From Hoeflea sp. (GTDB lineage Bacteria; Pseudomonadota; Alphaproteobacteria; Rhizobiales; Rhizobiaceae): 64,000 bases of DNA. The first letter of the stretch is position 1; each line of letters opens with the position of its first letter. The stretch is from contig JACKJT010000002.1 of assembly GCA_020637795.1 (NCBI GenBank), positions 930,001 through 994,000 on the forward strand. The letters run 5' to 3'. A program made the translations under genes and the position numbers. The notes under the pieces are model-generated. The model worked only from the letters and a program-made list of their open reading frames with translations. It searched no databases and was not told the origin of the DNA. Below are positions 48,471 to 57,854 of the stretch, piece by piece.

Positions 48471-50507
48471 ATGGGTTTGATCAACGTCCACAGCTTCGTC
48501 GCCGGCAACTGGCTTCCGGCCGATGACGGCGCCCGTCCGATCGCCAGCGCCGTCACCGGCGAGCCGCTGGCCATCGCCGGCCAGTCGGCGCTCGACACGC
48601 AATCCATGATCGATTTCGCCCGTCTCAAGGGCGGACCGGCGCTGCGGGCCATGACCTTCCATGACCGCGCTCGCATGCTGAAAGCGCTGGCGCTGGAACT
48701 CGGAAAGTTCAAGGACGAGCTCTACGCCCTGTCCTACACAACCGGCGCCACAAAGCCCGACTCGATGATCGACATCGACGGCGGCATCGGCACCATGCTG
48801 GTCTATGCCTCCAAGGGCCGCCGCGAAATGCCCGATGGTCACATCTATGTCGACGGCGAGCTGGAAATGCTCTCGCGCAACGGCAGCTTTGTTGGCCAGC
48901 ATGTCGCCACCTCGCTTCAAGGCGTCGCCGTCCATATCAACGCCTTCAACTTCCCGGTCTGGGGCATGCTCGAGAAGTTCGCGCCCACCCTGCTCGCCGG
49001 CATGCCTGCGATCGTCAAGCCGGCGACGGCCACCTGCCACGTCACCGAGCAATGCGTCCGCCGCATGCTCGAGAGCGGCATCCTGCCCGAGGGCGCCGTG
49101 CAGCTGGTCTCCGGCGGCCTCGGCGACCTGCTCGACCGGCTCGACTACCAGGACGTGGTCGGTTTCACCGGCTCGGCAAAGACCGCGCTGATGCTGCGCT
49201 CCAATCCGCATTTGCTTGAAAACTCCGTCCGCTTCGTCGCCGAGCAGGACAGCCTCAACGCCTCCGTGCTCGGCCCCGACGTCACGCCGGACAGCCCCGA
49301 ATTCGACATCCTGGTCAAGGAGGTTGTCCGCGAGATGACGGCGAAAGCCGGCCAGAAATGCACCGCCATCCGCCGCATCATCGTGCCCCAGGCGCTCATC
49401 GGCCCGGTCGGCGAAGCCATTGCCGGGAAGCTCTCGACAATCCGCATCGGCGACCCGGCACTCGAGACCACCCGCATGGGCGCGCTGGCGTCCGCCGCGC
49501 AGAAGGCCGACGTGCTCGACAAGGCAGGCCGGATCGCCGCCGAATGCCGCCAGCTTGCCGGCGACCAGGATGCGTTCGAGGTCGATGGCGCCGACAAGGC
49601 GAAGGGCGCCTTCGTCGCCCCGATGCTGTTTGCCTGCGACGATCCGGATGCGGCAGAAGCCGTTCACTCGGTCGAGGCCTTCGGCCCGGTCGCAACCCTG
49701 ATGCCCTACCGCCACCTGGCGCATGCCGGGCAATTGATGAACCGGGGCAAGGGAAGCCTTGTCGCCTCCGTCATCACCCATGATCCGGCCGTCGCCCGCT
49801 CGCTGCTGGTCGACGCCGGCGCCGCCCATGGCCGCATCTATGTCAACAACCGCGACAGTGCGAAGGAAGCGACAGGCCACGGCTCGCCGCTGCCGCACAT
49901 GGTCCATGGCGGACCGGGACGCGCCGGCGGCGGCGAGGAACTGGGCGGCATCCGCGGCGTCATGCACTACATGCAGCGCACCGCCGTCCAGGGTAGCCCC
50001 GACATCATTTCCGGCATCACCGGCACCTGGATCAAGGGTGCGGCCAAGCCGAAATCAGCGGTGCATCCCTTCACCCGCACCTTCGATGAACTCGAAATCG
50101 GCGACACCATCGAGGCCGGCCCGCGTACCGTCACACTCGAGGACATCGAGACTTTCGCCCACTTCACCGGCGACACCTTCTACGCCCACATGGACGAGGA
50201 GGCGGCCAAGGCCAACCCGTTCTTCCCCGGCCGCGTCGCCCACGGCTACCTGCTCCTGTCCTTTGCAGCCGGTCTGTTCGTCGAGCCGGCCCCCGGTCCG
50301 GTGCTCGCCAATACAGGCCTCGACGGCCTCAAGTTCATGAAGCCGGTCTCGCCCGGCGACGCGATCTCGGTCGAGCTCACCGTCAAGCGCAAGACCCGCC
50401 GCACCGACGAGTACGGCGAAGTCCGCTGGCACGTCGCGGTGCTGAACCAGGACGGCGACGACGTGGCCGAATACGAGCTGCACACGATGAACGCCTACGC
50501 GCGGTAA
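48471..50507 (+). CDS. paaZ: oxepin-CoA hydrolase/semialdehyde dehydrogenase
   Basis: A 678-residue bifunctional protein. Residues ~1-520 are aldehyde dehydrogenase, with Cys297 in [10 protein letters not shown] and [18 protein letters not shown]. Residues ~530-678 are the MaoC-type hydratase that opens the oxepin ring ([57 protein letters not shown]). It yields 3-oxo-5,6-dehydrosuberyl-CoA. The ATG has GGGAGAGAG upstream. Same strand as the FadB-like gene. Confidence 0.95.
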   Translation: MGLINVHSFVAGNWLPADDGARPIASAVTGEPLAIAGQSALDTQSMIDFARLKGGPALRAMTFHDRARMLKALALELGKFKDELYALSYTTGATKPDSMIDIDGGIGTMLVYASKGRREMPDGHIYVDGELEMLSRNGSFVGQHVATSLQGVAVHINAFNFPVWGMLEKFAPTLLAGMPAIVKPATATCHVTEQCVRRMLESGILPEGAVQLVSGGLGDLLDRLDYQDVVGFTGSAKTALMLRSNPHLLENSVRFVAEQDSLNASVLGPDVTPDSPEFDILVKEVVREMTAKAGQKCTAIRRIIVPQALIGPVGEAIAGKLSTIRIGDPALETTRMGALASAAQKADVLDKAGRIAAECRQLAGDQDAFEVDGADKAKGAFVAPMLFACDDPDAAEAVHSVEAFGPVATLMPYRHLAHAGQLMNRGKGSLVASVITHDPAVARSLLVDAGAAHGRIYVNNRDSAKEATGHGSPLPHMVHGGPGRAGGGEELGGIRGVMHYMQRTAVQGSPDIISGITGTWIKGAAKPKSAVHPFTRTFDELEIGDTIEAGPRTVTLEDIETFAHFTGDTFYAHMDEEAAKANPFFPGRVAHGYLLLSFAAGLFVEPAPGPVLANTGLDGLKFMKPVSPGDAISVELTVKRKTRRTDEYGEVRWHVAVLNQDGDDVAEYELHTMNAYAR

Positions 50508-50579
50508 GCAGAGCGACTGCCCGCAACTCGGGCAAGGATGGCCTCCGCGTCAGCCAGGAATCCATGTGAAAACAACCGG

Positions 50580-50620
50580 ATAGGGCGGAATTGCGATTCA
50601 GTTTCGCAACCGCGCCCTAT
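50580..50620. terminator. bidirectional stem-loop between paaZ and the DUF1194 gene
   Basis: ATAGGGCG (50580-50587) pairs with CGCCCTAT (50613-50620), and inside it TTGCGA (50591-50596) pairs with TCGCAA (50604-50609). The DUF1194 stop codon is in the right arm. It lies between convergent genes and has no long T-run, so it is terminator-like only. Confidence 0.55.
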
Positions 50621-51342
50621 TGCAGGCTGGCCAGCTCCAGGATGAACTTCCTGCGGATCATCTCGCCGAACGAGGCATAGCCCTTGGCGGCCTGGACGAA
50701 GGATCCGGGCCCGCCCACTACATTGGCCTCGAAATAGCGCACAAGCCCGCCGACGGGCCGCGTGTGCGTGCCGTCGGGAAACGGCGAAAGCGAATCCTCG
50801 ATCGCCAGCGCATTGATCACCACGCCCCGGCTCACCGCCAGGTCGCGGATAACATCGATGCGCGCGCCGACATTGCTGGTGCCGTCCGAGGAAATGTCGA
50901 TCACCATCCGCCGCGCCGCCACGGGGGCCGATTGAAACCGGCGCAGGCAATACTCCACCACCTGGCTGGTCGAGGTGTTGCGCACGCTCATGCTGATCCA
51001 TGGCGGCAAGGCCGAGTGGCGGATCTTGCGGGCGGCATCACGCGCCGTTGCCATGTCTCCGATCACCTGCCAGTCCATCTCGGCATATTGCTGCAACTGG
51101 TCGGCCCATTCCACATAGTGGACCGCGATCCGGCCGTACGCACCCGCCTGGATCAGGGCGACCACCTCCGGGTCCTCGATCGCCGAGGCGTGGCCCTGTT
51201 TCTGCAGGTCATATTCGCCGGCGGTCACGCTTTCCGACACGTCGGCGGCCAGGCACAACAGCATGTCCACCTGCTCTGCGCGTGCAGATGACACTGTGAG
51301 CAGTGACAGCGCGATTGCGCCAAGGAGGCTGTTTCTCACCAT
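50617..51342 (-). CDS. DUF1194 (VWA-like) exported protein
   Basis: A 241-residue exported protein. Signal peptide MVRNSLLGAIALSLLTVSSARA, then a von Willebrand A-like fold of the DUF1194 family: VDMLLCLAADVSESVTAGEYDLQKQGHASAI (MIDAS-like DVSES) and RRMVIDISSDGTSNVG. Such proteins bind ligands through a metal site; the role is unknown. ATG 51342 has AGGAGAGGGG upstream. Confidence 0.85.
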   Translation of the reverse strand: MVRNSLLGAIALSLLTVSSARAEQVDMLLCLAADVSESVTAGEYDLQKQGHASAIEDPEVVALIQAGAYGRIAVHYVEWADQLQQYAEMDWQVIGDMATARDAARKIRHSALPPWISMSVRNTSTSQVVEYCLRRFQSAPVAARRMVIDISSDGTSNVGARIDVIRDLAVSRGVVINALAIEDSLSPFPDGTHTRPVGGLVRYFEANVVGGPGSFVQAAKGYASFGEMIRRKFILELASLQ

Positions 51343-51527
51343 GCCCCTCTCCTGTGAGCCATCATGGCCCGGGCATTGAGTGTGCCACAAAAACGGAATC
51401 TGTAAATTGGCCATGCCCCGGGCGCGGCGTTGCACGCCATTCAGCCGGAAAACCCGACGGGCAAACATCGCTCTCGATTTTCGAGTTGTTGCTGCTAGTC
51501 TCCGGCCCAGCCAGGGGGAGAGACAGA

Positions 51528-52409
51528 GTGCTGCACACACCGACCGAAACCAGGGCCCGCACCTCTGCGGGCATCGTCCTGATGTGCGTGGGCGTGGCCA
51601 GTCTCTGCGTCAACGACGCGCTGGCCAAGACCCTGACCGCGCATTATTCGCCGTTCCAGATCCAGTTCCTGCGCAACCTGATCGCGCTCCCCTTCGCCAT
51701 CCTCATCGCCTACCGGATGGGCGGCCGCGCCGCGCTTCGCTCGCATCGTCCGTTCACGCATCTGGCGCGCGGCACCCTCTGGGTCGGCGCCACCTTCCTG
51801 TTCTTCACCTCGATCACCTATATGGGGCTCGCCGAAGCCACCGCGCTGATCTTCGTAGCACCCTTGTTCATCACCGCACTGTCGGCGCTGGTCTTCCGCG
51901 AGCATGTCGGCTGGAAGCGCTGGCTCGCAGTCCTCGTCGGTTTCGCCGGCGTGCTGATCGCGGTCAGGCCCGGCACCGCGGCCTTCCAGGCCGTTTCGCT
52001 GCTGCCGGTCGCCACCGCCTTCGTCTATGCGCTTCTGATGCTCTCGGCCCGCTTCGTCGACAGCCGCGAAAGTGTCTGGACCCTGCTGCTCTACCTGACG
52101 GCAACCGGCGCGCTGATCAGCCTGTTCATCGTGCCCTTCGTCTGGATCGCGCCAAGGCCCGAGGATTACTGGCTGTTTATCGCCATCGCCATCTTCGGCA
52201 CCGCCGGCATGACCATGATGACCCAGGCCTTCCGCCTCGCCCCCGCCTTCGTCGTCGCGCCCCTCGACTACACCGCCATCATCTGGGCCACGGCTCTCGG
52301 CTGGATCTTCTGGACCGAAATCCCCGACGCCCTGACCTTTGTCGGCGCCGCGATCATCATCGCCAGCGGGGTATTTGTTATCTGGCGGGAGCATAGGGGG
52401 GCGGGGTGA
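51528..52409 (+). CDS. EamA/DMT family transporter
   Basis: A 293-residue membrane protein with ten segments in two EamA repeats (VGVASLCVNDALAKTLTAHYSPFQIQFLRNLIALPFAILIAYRMGG; GTLWVGATFLFFTSITYMGLAEATALIFVAPLFITALSALVFREHVGWKRWLAVLVGFAGVLIAVRP). The start is GTG 51528 after GGGGGAG; the longer frame is not family-like. It probably exports amino acids or other metabolites. It is divergent from the DUF1194 gene. Confidence 0.88.
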   Translation: MLHTPTETRARTSAGIVLMCVGVASLCVNDALAKTLTAHYSPFQIQFLRNLIALPFAILIAYRMGGRAALRSHRPFTHLARGTLWVGATFLFFTSITYMGLAEATALIFVAPLFITALSALVFREHVGWKRWLAVLVGFAGVLIAVRPGTAAFQAVSLLPVATAFVYALLMLSARFVDSRESVWTLLLYLTATGALISLFIVPFVWIAPRPEDYWLFIAIAIFGTAGMTMMTQAFRLAPAFVVAPLDYTAIIWATALGWIFWTEIPDALTFVGAAIIIASGVFVIWREHRGAG

Positions 52410-52809
52410 AGACCACCCTACTACCGTATGTGACAATTCTTGCTATGGAACGATGTCACAGCATCGTCACTGTGATCTACTATCCGGACCTTTAGTGAAA
52501 ACAGTCGGCCAGATTTGGCTCGCGTTCGTAACCCTGGCTTTAGGTGCCTCTTAACGTAGTACCGACAACGTGGTAGGCAGCCCGGCCATCTCCTGCACCG
52601 CAAGTACCTCCAAATTGCCGCCGCCATGACGGACACATGACGCGGCTCCAATTTTCTTGCTGTCGATTTTGCCGACCCATATGATAAGGTTTAATTCCAC
52701 AATATTCTGCAGATATAAGGTTACATTGACCGACGGGAGACGCTGTTGGAGCGAATTGGCAATATACTCAATTTTTTAGTTGATGTATTCCTCCCAGTTT
52801 ACCCAAGCG
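52410..52809. other. intergenic, start of the AT-richer patch
   Basis: About 400 bases with no open frame I can support. Composition turns AT-rich from about 52640. This is the left edge of a patch that carries the next two unknown genes. Confidence 0.4.
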
Positions 52810-53070
52810 CTATTGTTCCCTGGGACAAGTATCGGACCTAATCACTTCATCTGAGAAAATACTTTTGTGAAGACGGCGACTGGCAAAAAGCTGCGTCTTT
52901 ACGAGGTTGACCAACTCCGCACTCGCCTGAATCGAAATGTTCTTTTCCCGGCACGACTCACGGAACTCTTGCTCTTTGCCATTGGCGATTATCGTTTTGA
53001 CAATTTCAAACACAGTGTCTGCCGTCACATCAATCGGGTTAAGTCCCTCATATAGGAAAGGCTCTTTCAT
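52810..53070 (-). CDS. hypothetical protein
   Basis: An 86-residue soluble protein I do not recognise: KEPFLYEGLNPIDVTADTVFEIVKTIIANGKEQEFRESCREKNISIQASAELVNLVKTQLF. It looks helical and charged. A good ribosome site (GGGAGAAG) precedes ATG 53070. It lies 18 bases after the end of the split lipoprotein gene and should be in the same transcript. AT-rich codons suggest acquisition. Confidence 0.6.
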   Translation of the reverse strand: MKEPFLYEGLNPIDVTADTVFEIVKTIIANGKEQEFRESCREKNISIQASAELVNLVKTQLFASRRLHKSIFSDEVIRSDTCPREQ

Positions 53071-53088
53071 ACGTCTTCTCCCATTGAT

Positions 53089-54037
53089 TCATTGAATTTG
53101 CGCGCCTTGGCTTTTAAGTATCTTAAGTGTACTAGTCAGATCCCGGTTCTCCTGACGGTCCAGTTCATCGAGCGCAAGGGATTTTGCAGTTACCTTGTTC
53201 TTGCCTGAAATGGTTTTTTGCTCGGTCGTCTTGGCAGGTGGTAAAGAGAGGGCAAAAACGAGCTTGTGTTGATCGGTTCGCGAGACCGTATTCTCGGAAA
53301 GCGCTGAAGATAAGCCAACGCCGGAGGTCACCGGATTAAGTTCGATTGCCGGCGACACATGACCTTTCAGGGTCGTCTGGAAGTCGATCGTGTCCGCGAG
53401 CTGCTTGACGGTCCCCCCCCTCCTCCTTGGGCGCTATGTTCCCTGACTGGTTAAGGTCGATAAACGTGTCGATCACCTCTGCCAGCCCGATCTTTCCGAG
53501 CATCGGATAAATATGGTTTTTCTGCCTGACCTTGACCGCACAATATTCGTCGGAAAGATTACGAGCGAGGTCACCGAACCGATCGGCAACACGAAAATTG
53601 CGAGAATTTTGTCGCTGCCGCTCAATGCCACCGCCAATACCGAGAGTTCTCTTTCCATTCGAAAACGGATTCAGCAAGTTGAGCCCCACAGAATTTGCGT
53701 TTTTTTCCGTGATATCAATAGTAAAATCGTAAGCGATAGCAGTATCTTCATAAATTTGGATGTTATTACGCGTTTCTGGATCAATTTCGACATATTTTAT
53801 ACTCGAAAATTTTTTCGAGCCATTTTCAAGAGAAGCTCCAACATTTCTAATTTTATGTACTCTGCTGCTTTTCAAATAAGCGATAACTTTATTTCGTATA
53901 GCATCACGGGTTTCGCAACGAATTTTCGCAACAATTTGATAAGTAGTATCAGGCTTCGATATGTCTTCCGGAAGTGGATGTATATTGCAGCCTGCACTAA
54001 GAGTGCATAATGCCACAGCAAGGAATTCTCCGCGCAT
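53089..54037 (-). pseudogene. lipoprotein gene split by a frameshift at a G8 tract
   Basis: Frame one starts at ATG 54037 with a lipobox (ALCTLSAGC, Cys18) and runs ~200 residues: IHPLPEDISKPDTTYQIVAKIRCETRDAIRNKVIAYLK... to NQSGNIAPKEEGG. At the run of eight G (C8 on the plus strand, 53413-53420) the sense is lost. Removing one G restores TVKQLADTIDFQTTLKGH, then SPAIELNPVTSGVGLSS and continues to 53089, giving ~315 residues. So one gene is broken, or switched on and off, by the tract. The family is unknown; the product would be an outer-membrane or periplasmic lipoprotein. Confidence 0.75.
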
Positions 54038-54316
54038 CGCCCTTCCCCTTAGATATTTATTTCGGGTATTCTATATCGCAATTTTCAAAATACAAGGGTT
54101 GCAATAGATGCAATAGATCACCCAAGGTAGTTGAGCGGATCGGCGTTCGTTTGGAGGATTAAAGATTCAAACCGATGGCAGTTCTTTCGCGAGCGCCTAA
54201 TGACTCCTAGCGTCTGTCAGCGCTTGGCAGAGTCTTTTGGGGATTCCCGTCCCACCATCTTTTGGATTCAACATCGTTGATGAGTACGGAGACCCGTAGT
54301 GATGGTTCACCATATC
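54038..54316. other. intergenic between split lipoprotein gene and mazE
   Basis: About 280 bases. Near 54103 a short direct repeat TGCAATAGA-TGCAATAGA is visible. The promoter of the lipoprotein gene must lie here on the minus strand; I cannot point to it. No gene seen. Confidence 0.4.
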
Positions 54317-54358
54317 TTGACGCCAGCCCGCCCCTCACCTATCTTGTTACATGTAACA
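54317..54358 (+). promoter_or_regulatory. mazEF promoter and operator
   Basis: TTGACG (54317-54322) and TATCTT (54340-54345) are 17 bases apart, a good sigma-70 pair. A perfect 14-bp palindrome TGTTACATGTAACA (54345-54358) begins at the -10 and covers the probable start site. It lies 19 bases before mazE. Autorepression by the MazE-like antitoxin or the complex is likely. Confidence 0.75.
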
Positions 54359-54377
54359 GACAGCCGGAGCCTTCGCC

Positions 54378-54602
54378 ATGTCCACGCCTGTCAGCCAGCG
54401 GGTCCGCAAGCGCCGCGATGCGTTGCGCGCGGCCGGTTTGCGCCCGGTGCAGATCTGGGTGCCTGATACCCGCCGTCCGGGCTTTGCCGACGAGTGCCGC
54501 CGCCAGGCCCGCCTGGTTGCCGCAACGGACGCCGCGGACCGCGATCTCGAAGGATTTCTCGACGCGGCCCTCGCCGATCTCGATGACGGGAGCAGCGGGT
54601 GA
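54378..54602 (+). CDS. MazE-family antitoxin
   Basis: A 74-residue antitoxin of the MazE-like group found next to MazF toxins: SQRVRKRRDALRAAGLRPVQIWVPDTRRPGFADECRRQARLVAATDAADRDLEGFLDAALADL. The N-terminal part is basic (DNA-binding), the C-terminal part acidic (toxin-binding). Its stop overlaps the toxin start (GTGA). Confidence 0.88.
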   Translation: MSTPVSQRVRKRRDALRAAGLRPVQIWVPDTRRPGFADECRRQARLVAATDAADRDLEGFLDAALADLDDGSSG

Positions 54603-54922
54603 GGCGTGGCGATCTCGTCACGGTCGCGTTGCCGGGAGATTTCGGCAAGCCCCGCCCCGCGCTGATCATCCAGGCCGATCCCTTCGCGGAGACCGGCACG
54701 GTTACGCTGCTACTGATCTCGTCAACCCTGGTCGATGCGCCGCTGATCCGGCCCACCCTTCGCCCGACGCCCGAGAACGGGCTGCAAAAACAATCACAAG
54801 TGATGATCGACAAGGCCATGACAGTGAGGCGCGACAAGCTCGGCCAACCCTTTGGCCGGCTCGACGACGAAACCATGCTGTCGGTCACACGATTGCTGGC
54901 GGTTTTCCTGGGCCTCGCCTGA
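54599..54922 (+). CDS. MazF/PemK family toxin (endoribonuclease)
   Basis: A 107-residue MazF fold: RRGDLVTVALPGDFGKPRPALIIQADPF (RGD and RPALI are typical) followed by TVTLLLISSTLVDAPLIRPTLRPTPENGLQKQSQVMIDKAMTVRRDKLGQPFGRL. It would cleave RNA at a short motif when the antitoxin is lost. GTG 54599 overlaps the antitoxin stop by four bases. Confidence 0.9.
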   Translation: MRRGDLVTVALPGDFGKPRPALIIQADPFAETGTVTLLLISSTLVDAPLIRPTLRPTPENGLQKQSQVMIDKAMTVRRDKLGQPFGRLDDETMLSVTRLLAVFLGLA

Positions 54923-54966
54923 CCCTGTCGGCAGCCGAGCAGGTTCCCGCCGCCCGCCCGCCCCAC

Positions 54967-55326
54967 TCACTGCGGAATCAGCCGCTCCGTGCCCGAGCCC
55001 GACTGGCCGTCGATGGTCCAGGCGCCTTCCAGCGTGCCGTCCTCCATCACTTCGTAGACCACCAGCCCGACAGCGCCGGATTCGAACACGTAGCCGGCGG
55101 CAAAGGCGTTGTCGTAGAGCATGCAGATGCCGTCGGATTCCGTCCCCGTGCTCCAGTGGATATGGCAGGTGGTGTCCGAGCTCAGTTCAATGGTGGCGGT
55201 GCCGCTATAGGAGCTGCCATCGAGATTGGTGCCCTCGACCGTGTAGGTGCCGGTTGTCACTTGTGCCTGTGCGGCCCCCATCAGCCCCAGCGTTGCCACG
55301 AGACAGGCCAAAATCTTGCTTTTCAT
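54967..55326 (-). CDS. small exported protein
   Basis: A 119-residue protein. Signal peptide MKSKILACLVATLGLMGAAQA, then a beta-rich body (GTYTVEGTNLDGSSYSGTATIELSSDTTCHIHWSTGTESDGICMLYDNAFAAGYVFESGAVGLVVYEVMEDGTLEGAWTIDGQSGSGTERL). The repeated GT/EGxW pattern resembles small lipocalin-like or fibronectin-binding-like periplasmic proteins. Two Cys may pair. No known function. ATG 55326 starts the signal peptide. Confidence 0.78.
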   Translation of the reverse strand: MKSKILACLVATLGLMGAAQAQVTTGTYTVEGTNLDGSSYSGTATIELSSDTTCHIHWSTGTESDGICMLYDNAFAAGYVFESGAVGLVVYEVMEDGTLEGAWTIDGQSGSGTERLIPQ

Positions 55327-55389
55327 GTGATCCACCCCTGTGAGAGCAAGTCCAGCCAAAGCGGAAACCGGCTTCGCGTCCGGAATTGC

Positions 55390-55445
55390 GTGAAAACAAT
55401 AGGATGGAGCATTATCCGTGACTGCGTTTTCACCGGAAATGCTCC
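55390..55445. repeat. palindromic intergenic repeat
   Basis: GTGAAAAC (55390-55397) is inverted at GTTTTCAC (55426-55433), and GGAGCATT (55406-55413) is inverted at AATGCTCC (55438-55445), giving two interlocked dyads. The words GGAGCATT and GTGAAAAC recur in rhizobial dispersed repeats. A related GTGAAAACAA start occurs near 50566. Confidence 0.5.
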
Positions 55446-55601
55446 AGCACCGACGGGCACATTGCCGCGGGCACGCCACGCTCGGTCCGGCCGCAGCCAA
55501 TGTCAATTGGCTCGATCAGGCGGCAGGAAATATATTTTACCGATCACCGAAGCGGCAGCACCTGACCGCCAGTCAGCCGCTTGCGAAAGCGTCTTGGCCC
55601 G

Positions 55602-56858
55602 TCACCCGTAGCGCTCCGCCGTCAGCCCGTCGAAATCGATCTCCGGCTTCTTGCCGAGCACCACATCCGCCACCGCCCGGCCCGAACCGCAGGCCATGGT
55701 CCAGCCGAGTGTGCCGTGGCCGGTGTTGAGATACAGATTGTCGTAGCGCGAGGGGCCGAGCACCGGCGTGCCGTCGGGCGTCATCGGACGGAGGCCGGTC
55801 CAGCCTTCCGCCTTGGAAATGTCGCCGCCCTTCGGGAACAGGTCTGAGATCACGTGTTTCACCGTGTCGGTGGCGTGAGGGCCGAGCCGGTTGGAATAGC
55901 CGGCGATCTCGGCGGTGCCGGCGACGCGGATGCGGTCGCCGAGCCTTGTGATCGCCACCTTGTGGGTCTCATCCATGATGGTCGATTGCGGCGCGAACGC
56001 ATCGTCGGTCACCGGCAGCGTCACCGAATAGCCCTTGACCGGATAGACCGGCAGGTTGACGCCGATGGGCTTCAAAAGTTTCGGGCCGTAGCTGCCGAGC
56101 GCACAGACATACTTATCGCCCTCGATCCGCCCGGCAATCTCGGTGTCGACCCCGGCGACCCGGCCGTTCTCCACCGCGATCCCCCGGATCGACTGGCCAT
56201 ACTGGAACTCGACGCCCATCTCGGCGCATTTGTCGGCGAGCGCGATGGTGAACATGCGGCAGTCACCGGTGCGGTCGGCGGTCAGCCGCAAGCCGCCGAC
56301 GAACTTGTTGCGCACCTCACCGAGCGCCGGCTCGACGGCGATGCAGGCGTCGCGGCCGAGCACCTCGTAGGGAGAATCATACTCCGCCAGGATCTCCTGA
56401 TCGGCCCTGGAATCCTTCATCTGCTTGGCGGTGCGGAACAGCTGCAGGGTGCCCTGCTCGCGCCCGTCATACTCGATCCCGGTTTCAGTGATCAGCTCCG
56501 GCATCACGTCGCGCGAATAGTTCGAGATCCGCACCATCCGCCCCTTGTTGATGCGGTAGCGCTCGTCGTTGCAGTTTTGCAGCATCTGCAGCCCCCATTT
56601 CCACATGGTCGGGCTGATCAGCGGCCAGATGAACAAGGGCCGCCGCTTCATGAACAGCCATTTGAGCGCCTTCATCGGCACACCGGGTGCGGCCCAGGGC
56701 GAGGTCATGCCGTAGCTCAGCTCACCGGCATTGGCGTAGCTGGTCTCGAGCCCCGGCCCGGCCTGCCGGTCGAGCACCACAACCTGCGCCCCGCCCTTGG
56801 CCACATAATAGGCGGTGGTGACCCCGATCACGCCCGCTCCCATGACCACAACTCTCAT
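55602..56858 (-). CDS. dadA: D-amino acid dehydrogenase
   Basis: A 418-residue FAD enzyme that oxidises D-amino acids and passes electrons to the respiratory chain. FAD site MRVVVMGAGVIGVTTAYYVAKGG, middle LQNCNDERYRINKGRMVRISNYSRDVMPEL and the C-terminal TGLRPMTPDGTPVLGPSRYDNLYLNTGHGTLGWTMACGSG are typical of the DadA small subunit. ATG 56858 has GGAAGGA upstream. No alanine racemase gene is adjacent. Confidence 0.92.
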   Translation of the reverse strand: MRVVVMGAGVIGVTTAYYVAKGGAQVVVLDRQAGPGLETSYANAGELSYGMTSPWAAPGVPMKALKWLFMKRRPLFIWPLISPTMWKWGLQMLQNCNDERYRINKGRMVRISNYSRDVMPELITETGIEYDGREQGTLQLFRTAKQMKDSRADQEILAEYDSPYEVLGRDACIAVEPALGEVRNKFVGGLRLTADRTGDCRMFTIALADKCAEMGVEFQYGQSIRGIAVENGRVAGVDTEIAGRIEGDKYVCALGSYGPKLLKPIGVNLPVYPVKGYSVTLPVTDDAFAPQSTIMDETHKVAITRLGDRIRVAGTAEIAGYSNRLGPHATDTVKHVISDLFPKGGDISKAEGWTGLRPMTPDGTPVLGPSRYDNLYLNTGHGTLGWTMACGSGRAVADVVLGKKPEIDFDGLTAERYG

Positions 56859-56973
56859 GACTGGCAATCCTTCCTGGGTAGTCTCACGCGCTGATCCCGC
56901 TGGAGCCTAGCCGATCCGGATGCAATGCACTACCGGGATAAGGGAAGCCTGCCTCCGGGGGGCTTTGCGCGGA

Positions 56974-57693
56974 TCAAAACCGGGCCGCTCGTGACACAAG
57001 AACGCGCAAATCGCCGACCGCTTCAAACCCGGCCTGACGCGCATGGCTGAGTTCCGGACCGGTTTCATAGCCTGTGATCGGAAGATGCGGCGCGATCGAC
57101 GCCACGGCGGCGGTGGCTTGCCTGAAAACATCGTCCGGCCGCGAGAGGGAGAAGACGTTGGAAATGCCAACGCACCCATCCGAGATATTGGCGATGCATC
57201 CCGCCTCGAATTCATCTCCTCTCTTTTGGCCAAGAAAGACGATCTCCGGCTGTTCCAGCAGCGTTCCGGTGAACATGCGGTGTTGCGTTGCCGATCCCGC
57301 CTGTTTCCAGGCCGTTTCCCAAAGCCTCAGGTCGGTCTCGGTCGCAATCCTTGTCCAGGTGCTGGTGCAGGTTGGCAGTCCTGCATCCCGCCAGATCCAG
57401 GACGCGTCAAACAGGACGTCGAACCCGTTGGGACCGAGGTCCAGTTCACAGAAACTGTCCTTCACACCAAGCGCGCCGTCGAAGGACTGCGCCAAGGTCC
57501 CGATCTGCAGGGCAATCTCCCCGGCATGGCCGGGAGACAGCACCGTGAGATTGGAATAATAAGGCGGCGGCCGGTCTCTGCCGACAAATCCATAGGGCAG
57601 CCGGTCGTAGCACAGGCCGTGCGAGGCGAACATCGCGGCATACAGGTCGGCGTTGTTGCCTGCGGCAACTATCGCGCGGTGATCGATTGCCAT
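56974..57693 (-). CDS. GNAT-like protein of unknown function
   Basis: A 239-residue protein. The end, TAAVASIAPHLPITGYETGPELSHARQAGFEAVGDLRVLV, looks like a GNAT C-terminus, and EAGCIANISDGCVGISNVFS fits the central strand. I do not see a clean acetyl-CoA motif. ATG 57693 (MAIDHRAIV) is preferred over the longer frame. It is divergent from paaX and not obviously linked to phenylacetate. Confidence 0.65.
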   Translation of the reverse strand: MAIDHRAIVAAGNNADLYAAMFASHGLCYDRLPYGFVGRDRPPPYYSNLTVLSPGHAGEIALQIGTLAQSFDGALGVKDSFCELDLGPNGFDVLFDASWIWRDAGLPTCTSTWTRIATETDLRLWETAWKQAGSATQHRMFTGTLLEQPEIVFLGQKRGDEFEAGCIANISDGCVGISNVFSLSRPDDVFRQATAAVASIAPHLPITGYETGPELSHARQAGFEAVGDLRVLVSRAARF

Positions 57694-57854
57694 CCTGCAC
57701 ATCCCCCATAGGCTGAGTTCGCATTCCAATAGTGCGCATCCTTGCGCAGGTCAATTTCCGGTCAGCATTGCGTCCCGGCAGATGGCGAGCGACGCGGCGT
57801 GGCGCCGCGGAAGGCACTTCCCGTCCTCACGTAAACCGTCTATTCCCTCTCCCC

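Noticed and set aside
52421..52651. 76-residue minus-strand open frame
   Set aside because: No ribosome site, Arg-rich, no resemblance to known proteins; probably noise at the edge of the AT-rich patch.
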